A stretch of 64,000 bases of DNA from Escallonia rubra (GCA_033065855.1 JAVXUO010000284.1:124001-188000), one strand, 5' to 3'. Counted from the stretch's first letter, positions 31,687 through 43,019 are shown. Numbers and translations: made by a program. Notes: generated from the letters alone by a model not told the origin.

Positions 31687-32526
31687 CTAACGCTCTTCAT
31701 CATCATCGTCCTCCTCGACCATACTGCCAGGTTCGAGACCTAACACTTTATAATGGTTTCTCTTGTCATGATCAGTCATCTTATTACACAACGCACACTT
31801 TCGCAATTTTTTTTGACCCGTTGCTTTTTCAATCGGATTCTCCATGCGTATTTCTCGTTTTCGCTGTTTTGTTTGTGCAATAATTGGATCAAAAATGTCG
31901 TCCTCCTCACGTTGCATGCTAGTGCCGTCAATGACTGGCTGTTTGGCTCGATTGAATCTACCGGCTGAAGTCGTCCGAGTAGTCGGAGTGTCCCGTCTTT
32001 CTGGATCAGCCATCCTAAACTCCACATGCTTAGCCTTATCCCGTGCGGCTGCTTCAACTTGATACATGTACCCATCAAATGTTGACGCTGCATCCAATGA
32101 TAAACCGTGCATGATGTTACAAAGGTGATTATATCGCAGCGTCTCAGATTGCTCGAAATCAACTGAAACATTGGGCACGTAAGGAATGTGACCGTGGACT
32201 CTATTGGCTTCCTTCGTCCACCGTTCCAAGATATACTGTGGAGGGATTTCACGAGCATTCTTGGAGCTCAAAACCCTCAACCCGTGTCGACAAAGTATAC
32301 CTTTATGCTCAAACAATTGACAGTTGCAATTGACCAACCCGGTGTCCATACATTTAGCAACGGTAAAATGTCTTCTGTTCCTCGGAGTCGACGAAGAGCA
32401 CGGATTGGCGAAATTCGTCACGTTTGTCAAAGCATAAACCTTGAGATCTCTGGTGGAATACTCGTGCAACTTTGTCATGCCATATTGATTCGACTTTAGT
32501 AGTTCATTTTGAAACTGTCTAAACAT
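31687..32526 (-). pseudogene. Mutator-like/FAR1-type transposase, C-terminal part with SWIM zinc finger
   Basis: 279 open codons. CNCQLFEHKGILCRHGLRVL is a SWIM finger (C-x-C-xn-C-x-H), with the flanking FANPCSSSTPRNRRHFTV and QYILERWTKEA typical of FHY3/FAR1-type Mutator transposases. After it come a basic spacer, a CALCNKMTDHDKRNHY C-x2-C motif and an acidic tail. The FAR1 DNA-binding domain and the DDE catalytic domain are missing: upstream of 32526 the sequence turns into 310-bp non-coding repeats. The frame has no stop, but the protein cannot transpose anything unaided. Confidence 0.85.
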
Positions 32527-33440
32527 TTTACGGACTGAAAAGACGTTCGAAAAAGTTGACGGCGTAAAATTACCAAAATACCCCTCTCGGGCGGCGAATT
32601 ACCAAAATGCCCCTGGCATCGGGAAAAATCTCAAAAGTGATTTAAGATGCTATTTTAAGGTTGTTGAGTTCATTTACCTATCTAGAAAGCATTTTACGGA
32701 TTTTTCGTCAAAAAATCCCGAACCGGTGTCCGGATCGAGCGCTTAAAAGCCCGTTCGGCAAAAAATTGCTACCGGCTTCGGAATGGCCCGAATTCCTAGG
32801 GAATGGAACTTCCCATCTTCGCTAGGGTTTGCTTACATTTACGGACTGAAAAGACGTTCGAAAAAGTTGACAGCGTAAAATTACCAAAATACCCTTCTCG
32901 GGCGGCGAATTACCAAAATGCCCCTGGCATCGTGAAAAATCTCAAAAGTGCTTTAAGATGCTATTTTAAGGTTGCTGAGTTCATCCTTGATCTAGAAAGC
33001 ATTTTACGGATTTTTCGTCAAAAAATCCCGAACCGGTGTCCGGATCGAGCGCTTAAAAGCCCGTTCGGCAAAAAATTGCTACCAGCTTCGGAATGGCCCG
33101 AATTCCTAGGGAATGGAACTTCCCATCTTCGCTAGGGTTTGCTTACATTTACGGACTGAAAAGACGTTCGAAAAAGTTGACAGCGTAAAATTACCAAAAT
33201 ACCCCTCTCGGGCGGCGAATTACCAAAATGCCCCTGGCATCGTGAAAAATCTCAAAAGTGCTTTAAGATGCTATTTTAAGGTTGCTGAGTTCATCCTTGA
33301 TCTAGAAAGCATTTTACGGATTTTTCGTCCAAAAATCCCGAACCTGTGTCCGGATCGAGCGCTTAAAAGCCTGTTCGGCAAAAAATTGCTACCGGCTTTG
33401 GAATGGCCCGAATTCCTGGGGAATGGAACTTCCCAACATC
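32527..33440. repeat. ~310-bp tandem repeat, three units
   Basis: CGGACTGAAAAGACGTTCG occurs at 32531, 32842 and 33152. Units run through CGGAATGGCCCGAATTCC and GGAATGGAACTTCCCA. Inverted single copies lie near the left end of M1 (29945-30240), and one is in M2 (35690-35985). Open frames here repeat with the array and are not genes. Confidence 0.92.
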
Positions 33441-33760
33441 CTAGGGTTCTCAAAAAAGTTTCGCGCGAAATCGCGCTAGCTTGATATTTTAAGTTACACT
33501 GCGAAGTTACAAGGTTGCGCGTATCAGTTAACCCATTTCCAGTCTTTGGAAAAATCTGAAATTTTTACCTGATACAGATCTTTTAAAAATAACTAGGGTC
33601 TATTTTTTTCACTTTGGCAAAATCTAGTATTAGGGTCTATGGAACAGTGGAAAAAAAATAAAATTTACAATCGCTAGTATTAGTAGCGATTCGGTGGGAA
33701 ATTTTTTTTTCCCACCGGTCGATGGGGATCGATCCCCTATATATATTTTTTTATATATAT

Positions 33761-36458
33761 GGGGATCGATCCCCATCGACCGGTGCGAAAGTGTGCGTTG
33801 TGTAATAAGATGACTGATCATGACAAGAGAAACCATTATAAAGTGTTAGGTCTCGAACCTGGCAGTATGGTCGAGGAGGACGATGATGATGAAGAGCGTT
33901 AGGGTTAATGTTTCAGTTGTATAACGAATAACTTTTATAATGTTTAAATTTGTGATTTGGTTTGTTGAATCTTTAATTTGTGATTTGATTTGTGGATTAT
34001 TGACATTTTTGGAAGAGCCTATTCGCGCCGTCAATACTTCCGAAAAATCTTGTAAATTTTTTTGTTCATTGCACCTCAGGCACACTAGTTAGCCAATTCG
34101 TAACAATTTCGGCAAAAAACGAGACACGTTATTTTTTGGGTTTTCCTATGAAAGGCCTAGTTGCGCACACTTTAGGGCCCAATTCATAGCTTCCGAAAAA
34201 TCTTGTAATTTTTTTGTCACTTTTTTTTCGCTCATTGCACCTCAGGCACGCTAGTTATCCCATTCGTAAGATTTTCGGCGAAAAACGAGACACGTTATTT
34301 TTTGGGTTTTCCTATGAAAGGCCTATTCGGACACACTTTAGGGCCCAATTCATAGCTTCCGAAAAATCTTGTAATTTTTTTTGTCACTTTTTTTTCGCTC
34401 ATTGCACCTCAGGCACACTAGTTAGCCCATTCATAAGAATTTCGGCGAAAAACGAGACACGTTATTTTTTGGGTTTTCCTATGAAAGGCCTATCCGGACA
34501 CACTTTAGGGCCCAATTCATAGCTTCCGAAAAATCTCGTATTTTTTTTGTCACTTTTTTTTCGCTCATTGCACCTCAGGCACGCTAGTTAGCCCATTCGT
34601 AAGAATTTCGGCGAAAAACGAGACACGTTATTTTTTGGGTTTTCCTATGAAAGGCCTATTCGGGCACACTTTAGGGCCCAATTCATAGCTTCCGAAAAAT
34701 CTCGTTATTTTTTTTGTCACTTTTTTTTCGCTCATTGCACCTCAGGCACGCTAGTTAGCCCATTCGTAACAATTTCGGCGAAAAACGAGACACGTTATTT
34801 TTTTAGTTTTCCTATGAAAGGCCTATTCGCGCACAATTTATCGCCCAATTCATAGCTTCCGAAAAATCTTGTAATTTTTTTTGTCATTTCTTTTTTGCTC
34901 ATTGCCCCTTAGGCACGCTAATAGGCCATATATATGAATTTCGGCGAAAATCAAGACAAATAATTTTTTTGGTTTTCCTATAATGTATTAATATTCGTGC
35001 ACACTGTATCGCCAACTTCATAGCAACAATAAAAAAATTATGTACATTTTTTTCAGGGGTTCTTTGCTCATTGCACCTTAGCCGTTCTAGTTAGGATAAT
35101 GGTAATGAAGGCGTCTAGCTTCATTCTTTTTCAGCTCCCAGGCTATCCTATACCTAAATGTCAAGGCAGCCTTCCTAGTCCACCATTTATATTTGAGCAC
35201 CTCCGACCGCGCAATGTAGTCCATGTACTTGAGGACGTAAATCCCGCAATCGTGACTGTTATATTGCTTTGGTCGGTCCTGTATCATCTCGACCTTCCAA
35301 GGCTCTACCGTCGAATTCCTGGTGATGGATTCCCCCGAATAATCTCGGCACGCTAGCGAGAAGATAGTAGTCTGCATCCAACAATAAAAAAGGTCATCAA
35401 GCCACCTGAAATGTTGTTTTGAAGCTGGTTCGGGGGCGTTGGGGTGATAGTGAACCCCCAGGGGCATTTCGGTAATTTGCCGCTCATCGGGGGCTATTTT
35501 GCTAGGAAGGATCCAGCTTAAAATTCATACCTTAACTAAAAGTATGAATTTTAAGGTATGAATTTTAAGCTGGATCCTTCCTAGCAAAATAGCCCCCGAT
35601 GAGCGGCAAATTACCGAAATGCCCTTGGGGGTTCACTATCACCCCAACGCCCCCGAACCAGCTTCAAAACAACATTTCAGGTGGTTTACTTACATTTCTG
35701 GACTAAAAAGTCGTTTGGAAAACTTGGCGCGGGAAAATTACCTAAACACCCCTCGCGGGGTGGCAAATCACCAAAATGCCCCTGGCATCAGGAAAAATCT
35801 CAAAAGTGCCTTAAAATGCTATTTTACGCTTCCTGAGTTCATTCTTGATCTAAAAAGTATTTTACGGATCTTTCGCGCAAAAATCGCGAACCGGTGTCCG
35901 GATCGAGCGCTTAAAGGCCCGTTCGGCCAAAAAAATAGCTAACGGCTTCGGAATGGCCCGAATTCCTGGGGAATGGAACTTCCCAACATCCTAAAAAGGT
36001 GAACCGCAACTTCTTGTTGCGGTTTGGGGAGGGTGGGGCCCGGAGTGAAAAGACAATAAAGAAAAAAGGAAAGAAGAAAGAAAGAAAAAAAAAAGGGAAA
36101 GAAGAGAGAAAGAAAAAGGAAAGAAAGAAAAATCTTACGAAGAAAGAAAGAAAAAAAAAAGGGAAAGAAGAAGGGCAGCCACCTTTTTTGACTTTGGGGG
36201 GGGGGGGGGGGGGGGGTGAAGCCACAATTGTGGACTTTTGGGTAGAGGAACAATCGCATGATTGGCCCAAAGCCAATCGCAAGACTTTCTTGCGATTGGC
36301 TTTGGGCCGATCGCGTGAAAGTCATGCGATTGCCAATCGCTGACCCAGTATTTGTGGAATAGTGGATGGAACAGTGAAAAAAAAAATTGCAATCGCTAGT
36401 ATTAGTAGCGATTCGGTGGCAAATTTTTTTTTTCCCACCGGTCGATGGGGATCGATCC

Positions 36459-36460
<2 letters not shown>
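33761..36460. mobile_element. Mutator-like element M2, 2.7 kb, inverted deletion derivative of an M1-type element
   Basis: Begins GGGGATCGATCCCCATCGAC (33761) and ends with its complement (36460), again in (TA)n. After only ~25 bp of terminal repeat it enters the transposase C-terminus (33786-33900, plus strand). From there it is the reverse complement of M1 29338-31803: 165-bp repeats (34071-35090, about six units), the ULP1 fragment, the palindrome, the 310-bp repeat, a purine tract with a 21-G run (36196-36216), subterminal palindromes and the end. The ULP1 fragment translates identically in M1 and M2, so divergence is very low. Confidence 0.88.
35087..35400 (-). pseudogene. ULP1-like (C48) fragment in M2
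   Basis: Same peptide as at 30537-30848, on the opposite strand, including the DCG cysteine motif. It is truncated in the same way, so it is the inverted copy and not an independent gene. Confidence 0.8.

Positions 36461-36515
<55 letters not shown>
36461..36515. repeat. (AT)n microsatellite
   Basis: About 50 bp of pure TA repeat, the insertion site of M2. Matching shorter TA runs lie at 29313-29337 and 33738-33760. Confidence 0.95.
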
Positions 36516-36516
<1 letters not shown>

Positions 36517-38702
36517 GAACTATAAGTCAACATTTTTAAATATGACCTCACGACCATCAAACTGGTTATATTCCATACATAAGGATTTGGAAAACAAATC
36601 AAACTCTTTACTACAATTTATTGTTAAAAAATTTGTGGTATAATTATCGCGATATTTATAAATCTTATAAATTTAGAAAAATTATTATACAACGTTTAAA
36701 CTCTATGATACAGACATATATTTACGTATTATGCTTTGATTTTGACTATTAAAACCTTGATTAGATTGTCATGCAATTCTTGCGTAATATTTGCCTACGC
36801 ATATATATTTGCTTTAGTTCATTTGAACTGTAAGAATAATGAGTATATTATGTTACGGTACCGCTTGACGATATAAAAGAAAAGTCTAAAGAACGTAAAA
36901 ATCTAGCGACATAAAAGAAAAGCTTAAAGAACGTAAAACTCTAGCGATGACATTGTAACACAATGTACTTATTGTTATTTAAACTTACAGTTGAGAGGAA
37001 CTAAAGCAAATATATATACATATACAAATATTCTGCAATAATTGTATGACCATCTAATCAAGACTACAATTTTAATTGTGTATAAGAGACGAAGAAAATA
37101 TTCTACTGGATATCATGTTCGTATCTTAATGTTGGTGATTTCTTAAAACATTGACTCATGAAAAAGATAAGAATGGGCTATGACATTTATGATTCCTAAG
37201 ATAAAGAAATCTTAACCTAACTTTTCAAGCTAAGGGACTTGGTTTTGAAAGGTTACAGGTTGGACAACTAAAAAAACTTAATAATAATATAATCTTGACA
37301 AATTACAAATAAAGTATTAAAAGTATCTTACCAACAATTATAGTTTTAGTAAAAGCAGATTTCTTTTTTTCTTAAGATGTTAATCTCTTTTTGTTTCTTA
37401 AAATGTGGTATGCATTGATACACTTTTTGTAACTTTTTAAAATATTTTATTAGTTTACTCGAGCTTGACTCGGGATCCTGTGTTATAATATCTAATAACT
37501 GAGGTGAAAAATGAAATGATAGCTCATGACAGCTCATTGCATTGTGTTTCTAATATAAAAAGAGTAATAAAACCAATGTTAAACATATTAATATTGCTAA
37601 AGATCTTCAAACATTATTTTGAACGGGATCCTTAATTTTGTGATTAATTAAATCTGCAAATATAGTAAACATTTAAATAATAGTCTTTATGCAATGTACT
37701 AACCTATTATGACTTTATTTGAATATTATATAGCGAATTCATATTTAAGAAAAATTAGGTACTATTTCAAATTCTGAAATTGAAATATGAAATTAAATTT
37801 GATAAATCTGTTGGTTAAAAATTTTGGTCAGTAATTTTCTTACTCTAAGGTTTTGCGCGATCTTATTTACCCGCAATGGTTAAATGTAGAAATACCATAA
37901 TATGCAGATTATATATGAGATATATTAAAAAAATAGTGTAAATTTAAAACCTTAATTATGTGACCATTTATTAAATCCAACTAATTTTATGTTGAAAAGT
38001 TTTGAACGAATTATTTTTTATGGTATTTTTATTGTGAGTAATTAAACTCTTAAGTATTCTAAATTTTGCATTAGCAATATACCATTTACGATTTTATGTT
38101 AATTTTTATAATTCTGAATATTGCATATAAAATCTAAAAAGATATTAATTATGTTGTGATGAATGTAGACTAAAACTTAGATTGAAAACTTTATTATATC
38201 TGAAGATAAATCTTACTTAGCAAGCATGGTTATTGTATACTTTATGAAATCTTGGTTAAATTTTCTTTAACAATTTCCTGATTACAATGTTTTGAATTAT
38301 CCTATATAGTCATGTTGGTTAAGCTTTTTAAACTTTATGTAATTATCTCAAACACTGATTACTATTTTCTTTGTATACTTTGTTGTCAGATTACATTTAC
38401 TTTTAAAAATGGCACATCATCCTTACTTAATTAGTCGTGTTGATTGACTTTCGTAAATCACATGCTATAAATAAATATATGGACCGAAATTTTCTCTATC
38501 AATTAAACTAATATGTAATTAACGTTATGAACAACCCATTCAAAAGTACAAATTAATTTAAAAAGATACTTAGAGAATAATAAAACTGTCTTGTGCAATA
38601 GGAAATTAATCTCTATATGTTCTATGTTATCAGTTTACTTTTTTTTATTTGTGTATTAAATAAAATTTTAATTTTTGTTCATCTATGTAGTTACTAACAA
38701 GG
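36516..38702. other. AT-rich Helitron interior, no gene
   Basis: No ORF of note, no helicase motifs and no recognised element. A 42-bp direct duplication containing TAAAGAACGTAAAA lies at 36868-36950. Confidence 0.6.
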
Positions 38703-39096
38703 CTCTGTTTGGTAACCATTATTTTTGCAGTTTTGTAAACCGGAGAAAATAAACGTGTTTGGCACAAATTCTTCGTTTTTTTTTCCTCAGTTTTAAAAAC
38801 CAGTTTTTAAAATAGGGTTATTTTTTAAAACTCCAAAAAGGAGTTTTCGGTTTTTGTTTTTATTTTGAGACCACCACCAACACCACCCTCCCACCGCCGG
38901 CGATGGACAGCCTCTTCCAGCGGCCGGCAGCCACCGCCACCGCAAACCACCACCAAAGAAAAAACTAAAAAAAAAATGTATGGGTTATCAAACACCAAAT
39001 TTGTTTTTGTAATTTTTTTTTAATTAAATTGGTTTTTGTTTTTGTTTTTTTGGAAACAGAAAACCAAAACTGAAAGTGTTATCAAATGCTACCTAA
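38703..39096. mobile_element. Probable MITE inside the Helitron
   Basis: GGCTCTGTTTGGTAACC at the left and AGTGTTATCAAATGCTACC at the right are imperfectly inverted. The centre has CACCACCCTCCCACCGCCGG, as in 26293-26690. The target duplication is unclear. Confidence 0.5.
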
Positions 39097-39315
39097 ATCA
39101 GAATTAGCAAGTATGCACAAGAACATTACTTATTGATATTTTACTAGAAGGGTTAATTTATTTTATCACAAGAAAGTTCAAGCCAAAATTAAAGTAACTA
39201 ACTTTGATGAAATAATCAAAAAATTATACAATATATTTTACTATGCATTTCAAAACTATTAAAATAAATTACTGTTAATAAACCGTCCCGGGCTTGGCAC
39301 GGGATTCTGGGCTAG

Positions 39316-40261
39316 TTACAGCAAATAACCATAGCAATAGTTAGCCTATTTACATAAAATATGAGAAAAAAATTGTGAAAAGCACGTAAACGAACGCGTA
39401 TCCCATTATAAAATGGGTAAAAAAACCAATAAGATTACATTAAGAAAAATATATATTGAGTCCTTTTTTAAAAAGCATAAAAGAGCAATATTGTGTTTTT
39501 GCTTTGAAAACAAAAACACATAGTGAAAATAAAAAACAAAAATTGAAAAATGAAAAGTTAAAGAACATGCAATATTTTATAGATGGAAAGAGAAAAGAAA
39601 CATAAGCAAAATAGGGAAGAGACATACAACTTTTTTCATTGACTTGTTAGGATTTGTCTTCATTGACGTCTCACTCTCCCAACTCAGAAGGCCCAAGAGA
39701 GCCACAATGGTGCCTTACAAGATGGGGATCGCGCAAGGGCTGCAAAGGACCGCAATGTTGCCGTACAAGATGTGATCACACTCGAGCACTATTGGGGGCT
39801 TATGGCGAGAGCAACATCCTTTTGATCATGTTGCGGGAACGAATGGATCAATGTTTTGGTCACATTGTGACCGTTGATTGTGAGGATTGCATATTTAGTT
39901 TGGTGATTATTTTTTATGTACACTTAAATGAGCCGACACATAATATCCTCAAAAATAAACTTTAAAATTAGTTGTCAGATATGATCCTAGTTTGGGGTTT
40001 GGCTTTGCAAAATGGGGGTGTGGGTTGCGCTTGGGTCAAACAGGTGACTGACCCATTTAGAATCATTTATTTGTGGGTTAAATCGGTCAATCATTAAATA
40101 AGTTGGTTTAACTCATTATCTCCTTATTGACCCATTTATTAAGACACAATCCGATTTAACCGACTCAATTTCTTACCCGACTTGTTCACTTTTGACTTTA
40201 AATTTTTGTAATTTGTTTTGTGTTTACAAAATAAAAAACTTAACAAACTCCAACCACCAAT
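39316..40261. repeat. Unidentified ~2.3-kb repeat, unit 3, right part
   Basis: Resumes the unit after the Helitron, matching 13775-14270 and 14627-15020. It has the uninterrupted site of the 14271-14626 MITE (GGCTTATGGCGAG at 39797). It stops at CCAACCACCAATAC. Confidence 0.8.
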
Positions 40262-40330
40262 ACCTTAAGTCGGTTAAGTGAACATTGCAATGGTATATAT
40301 CCTGCTGCTAGATCGCATATTCTTTGTAAT

Positions 40331-40765
40331 TGTTGTGGATGAAATCCGGAACCTGATTCGGGAATAGACCTGCGCAACAAAAAGACAACACCGGTTACTC
40401 GCCGGAGAGATTTTTGGCGGGAAATTTCTGATGCTTAAGTCAGGAAATGCTTAAGATGGATTTAGTGTAAACTCAGATTAAGTTACTTACCTCACATTGT
40501 TCTTCTTCTTTCCCTTTTGTAGAGTCCACCCTACTTAGTGGTTAGTTATCCTCCCTTTAACTCGGGAGTTACCAGTCTAATGAGGGGTCATTCCTCTTAA
40601 TGGGCAGTTACCGCTATTAAGTAGGGTTTATTGCCATGATGGGTAAGAAGTGGGAAGGTGGGGGGTTATTACTCTCTACTTCTTCATTAAGGAAGTAGCA
40701 GTTTTGAGCGTACCAGATTGTGACACGTGTCACAATCTCTCAGATGTTATTTTCTTTAAATACCA
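40331..40765 (-). repeat. 3' LTR of the gypsy element
   Basis: 435 bp, TGTTGTGGATG to ATACCA on the plus strand. It is followed at 40766-40780 by the complement of a polypurine tract (GGAATGGGGGCAAA on the minus strand), as expected just inside a 3' LTR. Confidence 0.93.
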
Positions 40766-40859
40766 TTTGCCCCCATTCCATGTTCTTTTCGGAGGATATG
40801 GAATTATAGTATCACTACAGTTCCTTCCATTAGAAATTCACCTACTCGGCTTGGTCAAG

Positions 40860-41590
40860 TAAGGGAAAGGCAACCAGCTCGTCTACTCGGCTTGGCCGAA
40901 TAGAGAAATATCATCTAGCTTGTCTACTCGGCCTGGCCGAGTGAAGACATCAACTGGATCGTCTACTCAGCTTGGCCGAGTGGAGACATATCAACTGGAT
41001 CGTCTATTCGGCTTGGCCGAGTGGAGACATATCAACTGGATCGTCTACTCGGCTTGGCCGAGTGGGGATCTTTCAAGGTGCTTGTCTACTCGGCCTTGCC
41101 GAGTAGAGGCGTCTCATGGTGCTCGTCTATTCAGTTTTGCCGAGTAGAGGCGTATCCATATGCTCGTCTACTCGGCGTGGCCGAATAGAGGCGTGGCAAC
41201 TAGCTCGTCTACTCGGCATGGCCGAATAGAGGCCTGGCAACTAGCTCGTCTACTCGGCATGGCCGAATAGAGGCGTCTCATGGTGCTCGTCTACTCGGTC
41301 TTGCTGAGTAGAGGCGTATCCATATGCTCATCTACTCGGCGTGGCCGAATAGAGGCGTGGCAACTAGCTCGTCTACTCGGCATGGCCGAATAGAGGCGTC
41401 TCATGGTGCTCGTCTACTCGGTCTTACCGAGTAGACGCGTATCCATATGCTCGTCTACTCGGCGTGGCAACTAGCTCGTCTACTCGGCATGGCCGAATAG
41501 AGGCGTGGCAACTAGCTCGTCTACTCGTCATAGCCGAATAGAGGCGTGACAACTAGCTCGTCTACTCGGCATGGGCTAGGATCAAAGTAG
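40860..41590. repeat. ~40-bp tandem array in the gypsy 3' region (about 18 units)
   Basis: Unit: CTCGTCTACTCGGCATGGCC followed by GAATAGAGGCGTGGCAACTAG, with variants. Within each unit CTACTCGGC and GCCGAGTAG-like halves form a small palindrome around TGGCC. The array lies just inside the 3' LTR. Confidence 0.93.
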
Positions 41591-42539
41591 CTAGTCTTTT
41601 CGGCTATGTTGTAGTCACAGTCGTGGGGTAATTAGGTAATTTTGCCCCCCATTTATTTTATCGGATCTTGCCACGTGTCTGGGGTAAACCAACTGTTGCG
41701 AGATCTCATCCGTTGGATGACACACTCGTTTCTATATAAAGGGGGAAAACCTTTGTTGATGCCGAAAGAGCGTCCTTTGCCACGTCGAGGTGCCACAAGG
41801 GATGCAGTCTGAGTTGGCTTCCAAGTAGACAAAGTGGGAGACAGCAAGGATGGAGTAAGGGCTGAGAGCAAGGCTCCCCAGACAGATCGCGAGGGCTGGC
41901 AGCGCCGCGCAAGTAGGGTGACGACAAACAGGGCCAGCGGTCGACAGTCCGTCGCGGGGGTGCAGCGTCAAGAGTCCGATGTCAGGGGTCCAAATGTGTT
42001 TCTTTCACTAGAACTCCAGAGAGAATGGGTTTTAGAGAGAGAAACTGAAATGTGGAAATGAGGGAGTCGTCCTTGAATAAGCTCCGGAATCCACTATATA
42101 TAGGCATAAATATGCGCGTGTCATCAGCCGACACGTGTCAGGGGGTCCCACAGTATTGATTGTCCGTCAGATTGCCGGTCCCCGAGTTCGTGCCGTCCTG
42201 CCCTTGCAGCGTCCCTCTGCCTGTCTGAGAAGACTGACCACACTGCGGTAGCATGGTCAGAGTAGCCCGTTGCCCCAGCCTCCAGTCCAAGCCCTTACTG
42301 AATCCCACGAGATACGTCTAGAGACGCGTCGAGATCCTGGCAGCGGTGAGGGTTGCCCCTGCAGCCAACTGCTAGGCGTGCCGGACGCGATGCCCTCCGA
42401 GGACCTGCTCCCGTCCCGGAGTGACTCGCGGTTCATTGCCCTGACGACGTCGATGATCAACGGTGATATGAGCGCGCATGTTCATGGCTTGATGCTCGGA
42501 GTCCGTAGCGGTGGGTCCTCGTGCCGGGGCACTACGAGC

Positions 42540-42870
42540 GGAGCCCCCAGAAGCCTGTCGGTTGGTTGCGCGGGCGAGGGCTGGAGCCCCCGGTTGATTG
42601 TGCTGGCGAAGGCTGGAGCCTCCGGTTTATTGCGCCTGCGAGGGCCGGAGCCCGTCAGTTGATTATGCTGGCGAAGGCCGGAGCCTCCGGTTGATTGTGC
42701 CCGCGAGGGCCGGAGCTCGTCGGTTGATTGTGCTGGCGAAGGCCAGAGCCTCCGGTTGATTGTGCCTGTGAGGGCCGGAGCCCGTCGGTTGATTGTGCTG
42801 GCGAAGGCCTGAGCCTCCGGTTGATTGTGCCCGCGAGGGCCGGAGCCCGTCGGTTGATTGAGCCGGCGAG
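42540..42870. repeat. ~65-bp GC-rich tandem array
   Basis: Alternating half-units of ~32 bp: GGTTGATTGTGCTGGCGAAG then GCCGGAGCCTCC, and GGTTGATTGTGCCCGCGAGG then GCCGGAGCCCGTC. About five full units. Confidence 0.88.
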
Positions 42871-43019
42871 GGCTTAAGGGTTGCGAGCCCGTCCCGCCGT
42901 GAGTTTGATTGAGCCAGCAACAATGAGCGTCGCACTACTGAAGATAGCGGGGGTGTGTTGTTGGAGCGAGAAGCTAGTGCCGTGCAGCAGGTTCCCCCCT
43001 TCGCGGGGCAATGGAGGCC

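Larger units (their letters stand above)
29338..33737. mobile_element. Mutator-like element M1, 4.4 kb, with ULP1-like and SWIM-transposase fragments
   Basis: Terminal inverted repeats start GGGGATCGATCCCCATCGAC and extend about 80 bp through the AATCGCTACTAATACTAGCG block at both ends. The element sits in a (TA)n run, so its 9-bp duplication is present but uninformative. Order: subterminal palindromes (29460-29650), a polypyrimidine tract (29735-29880), a ~310-bp repeat copy (29945-30240), a palindrome (30243-30536), the ULP1 fragment (plus), 165-bp repeats (30858-31530), the transposase C-terminus (minus), three ~310-bp tandem repeats, and the right end. It has a transposase tail plus a ULP protease and lacks the catalytic transposase domain, so it is non-autonomous. 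The combination resembles ULP-carrying plant Mutator-like elements (the Kaonashi type). Confidence 0.85.
28325..39315 (+). mobile_element. Helitron, ~10,991 bp, non-autonomous, with nested insertions
   Basis: The left end is TCTATCTATATAATATAT, a classic Helitron 5' terminus starting TC. The right end is CTAG (39312-39315), preceded by a short hairpin (CCCGGGCTTGGCACGGG). There is no terminal inversion and no target duplication. Joining 28324 to 39316 restores the uninterrupted sequence of units 1 and 2 (GCA|TTACGGCAAATAACC), so insertion was between A and T, the Helitron rule. No Rep/helicase ORF is present. Most of its length is two Mutator-like elements (29338-36460). The rest is AT-rich, with repeats of TTCTAATCATTCTAAA-type sequence at 28470-28830 and a 42-bp duplication at 36868-36950. 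Confidence 0.9.

Noticed and set aside
32803..33484. Two overlapping ORFs with near-identical N-termini
   Set aside because: They are the same frame of consecutive ~310-bp tandem units, not paralogous genes.
29338..36460. One 7.1-kb element with terminal inverted repeats
   Set aside because: Two further complete ends lie back to back at 33710-33785 with TA-run flanks, so two elements explain it better.
40860..41590. Possible CRISPR-like array of ~40-bp repeats
   Set aside because: The units are directly adjacent without unique spacers, inside a plant retrotransposon; a simple tandem array.
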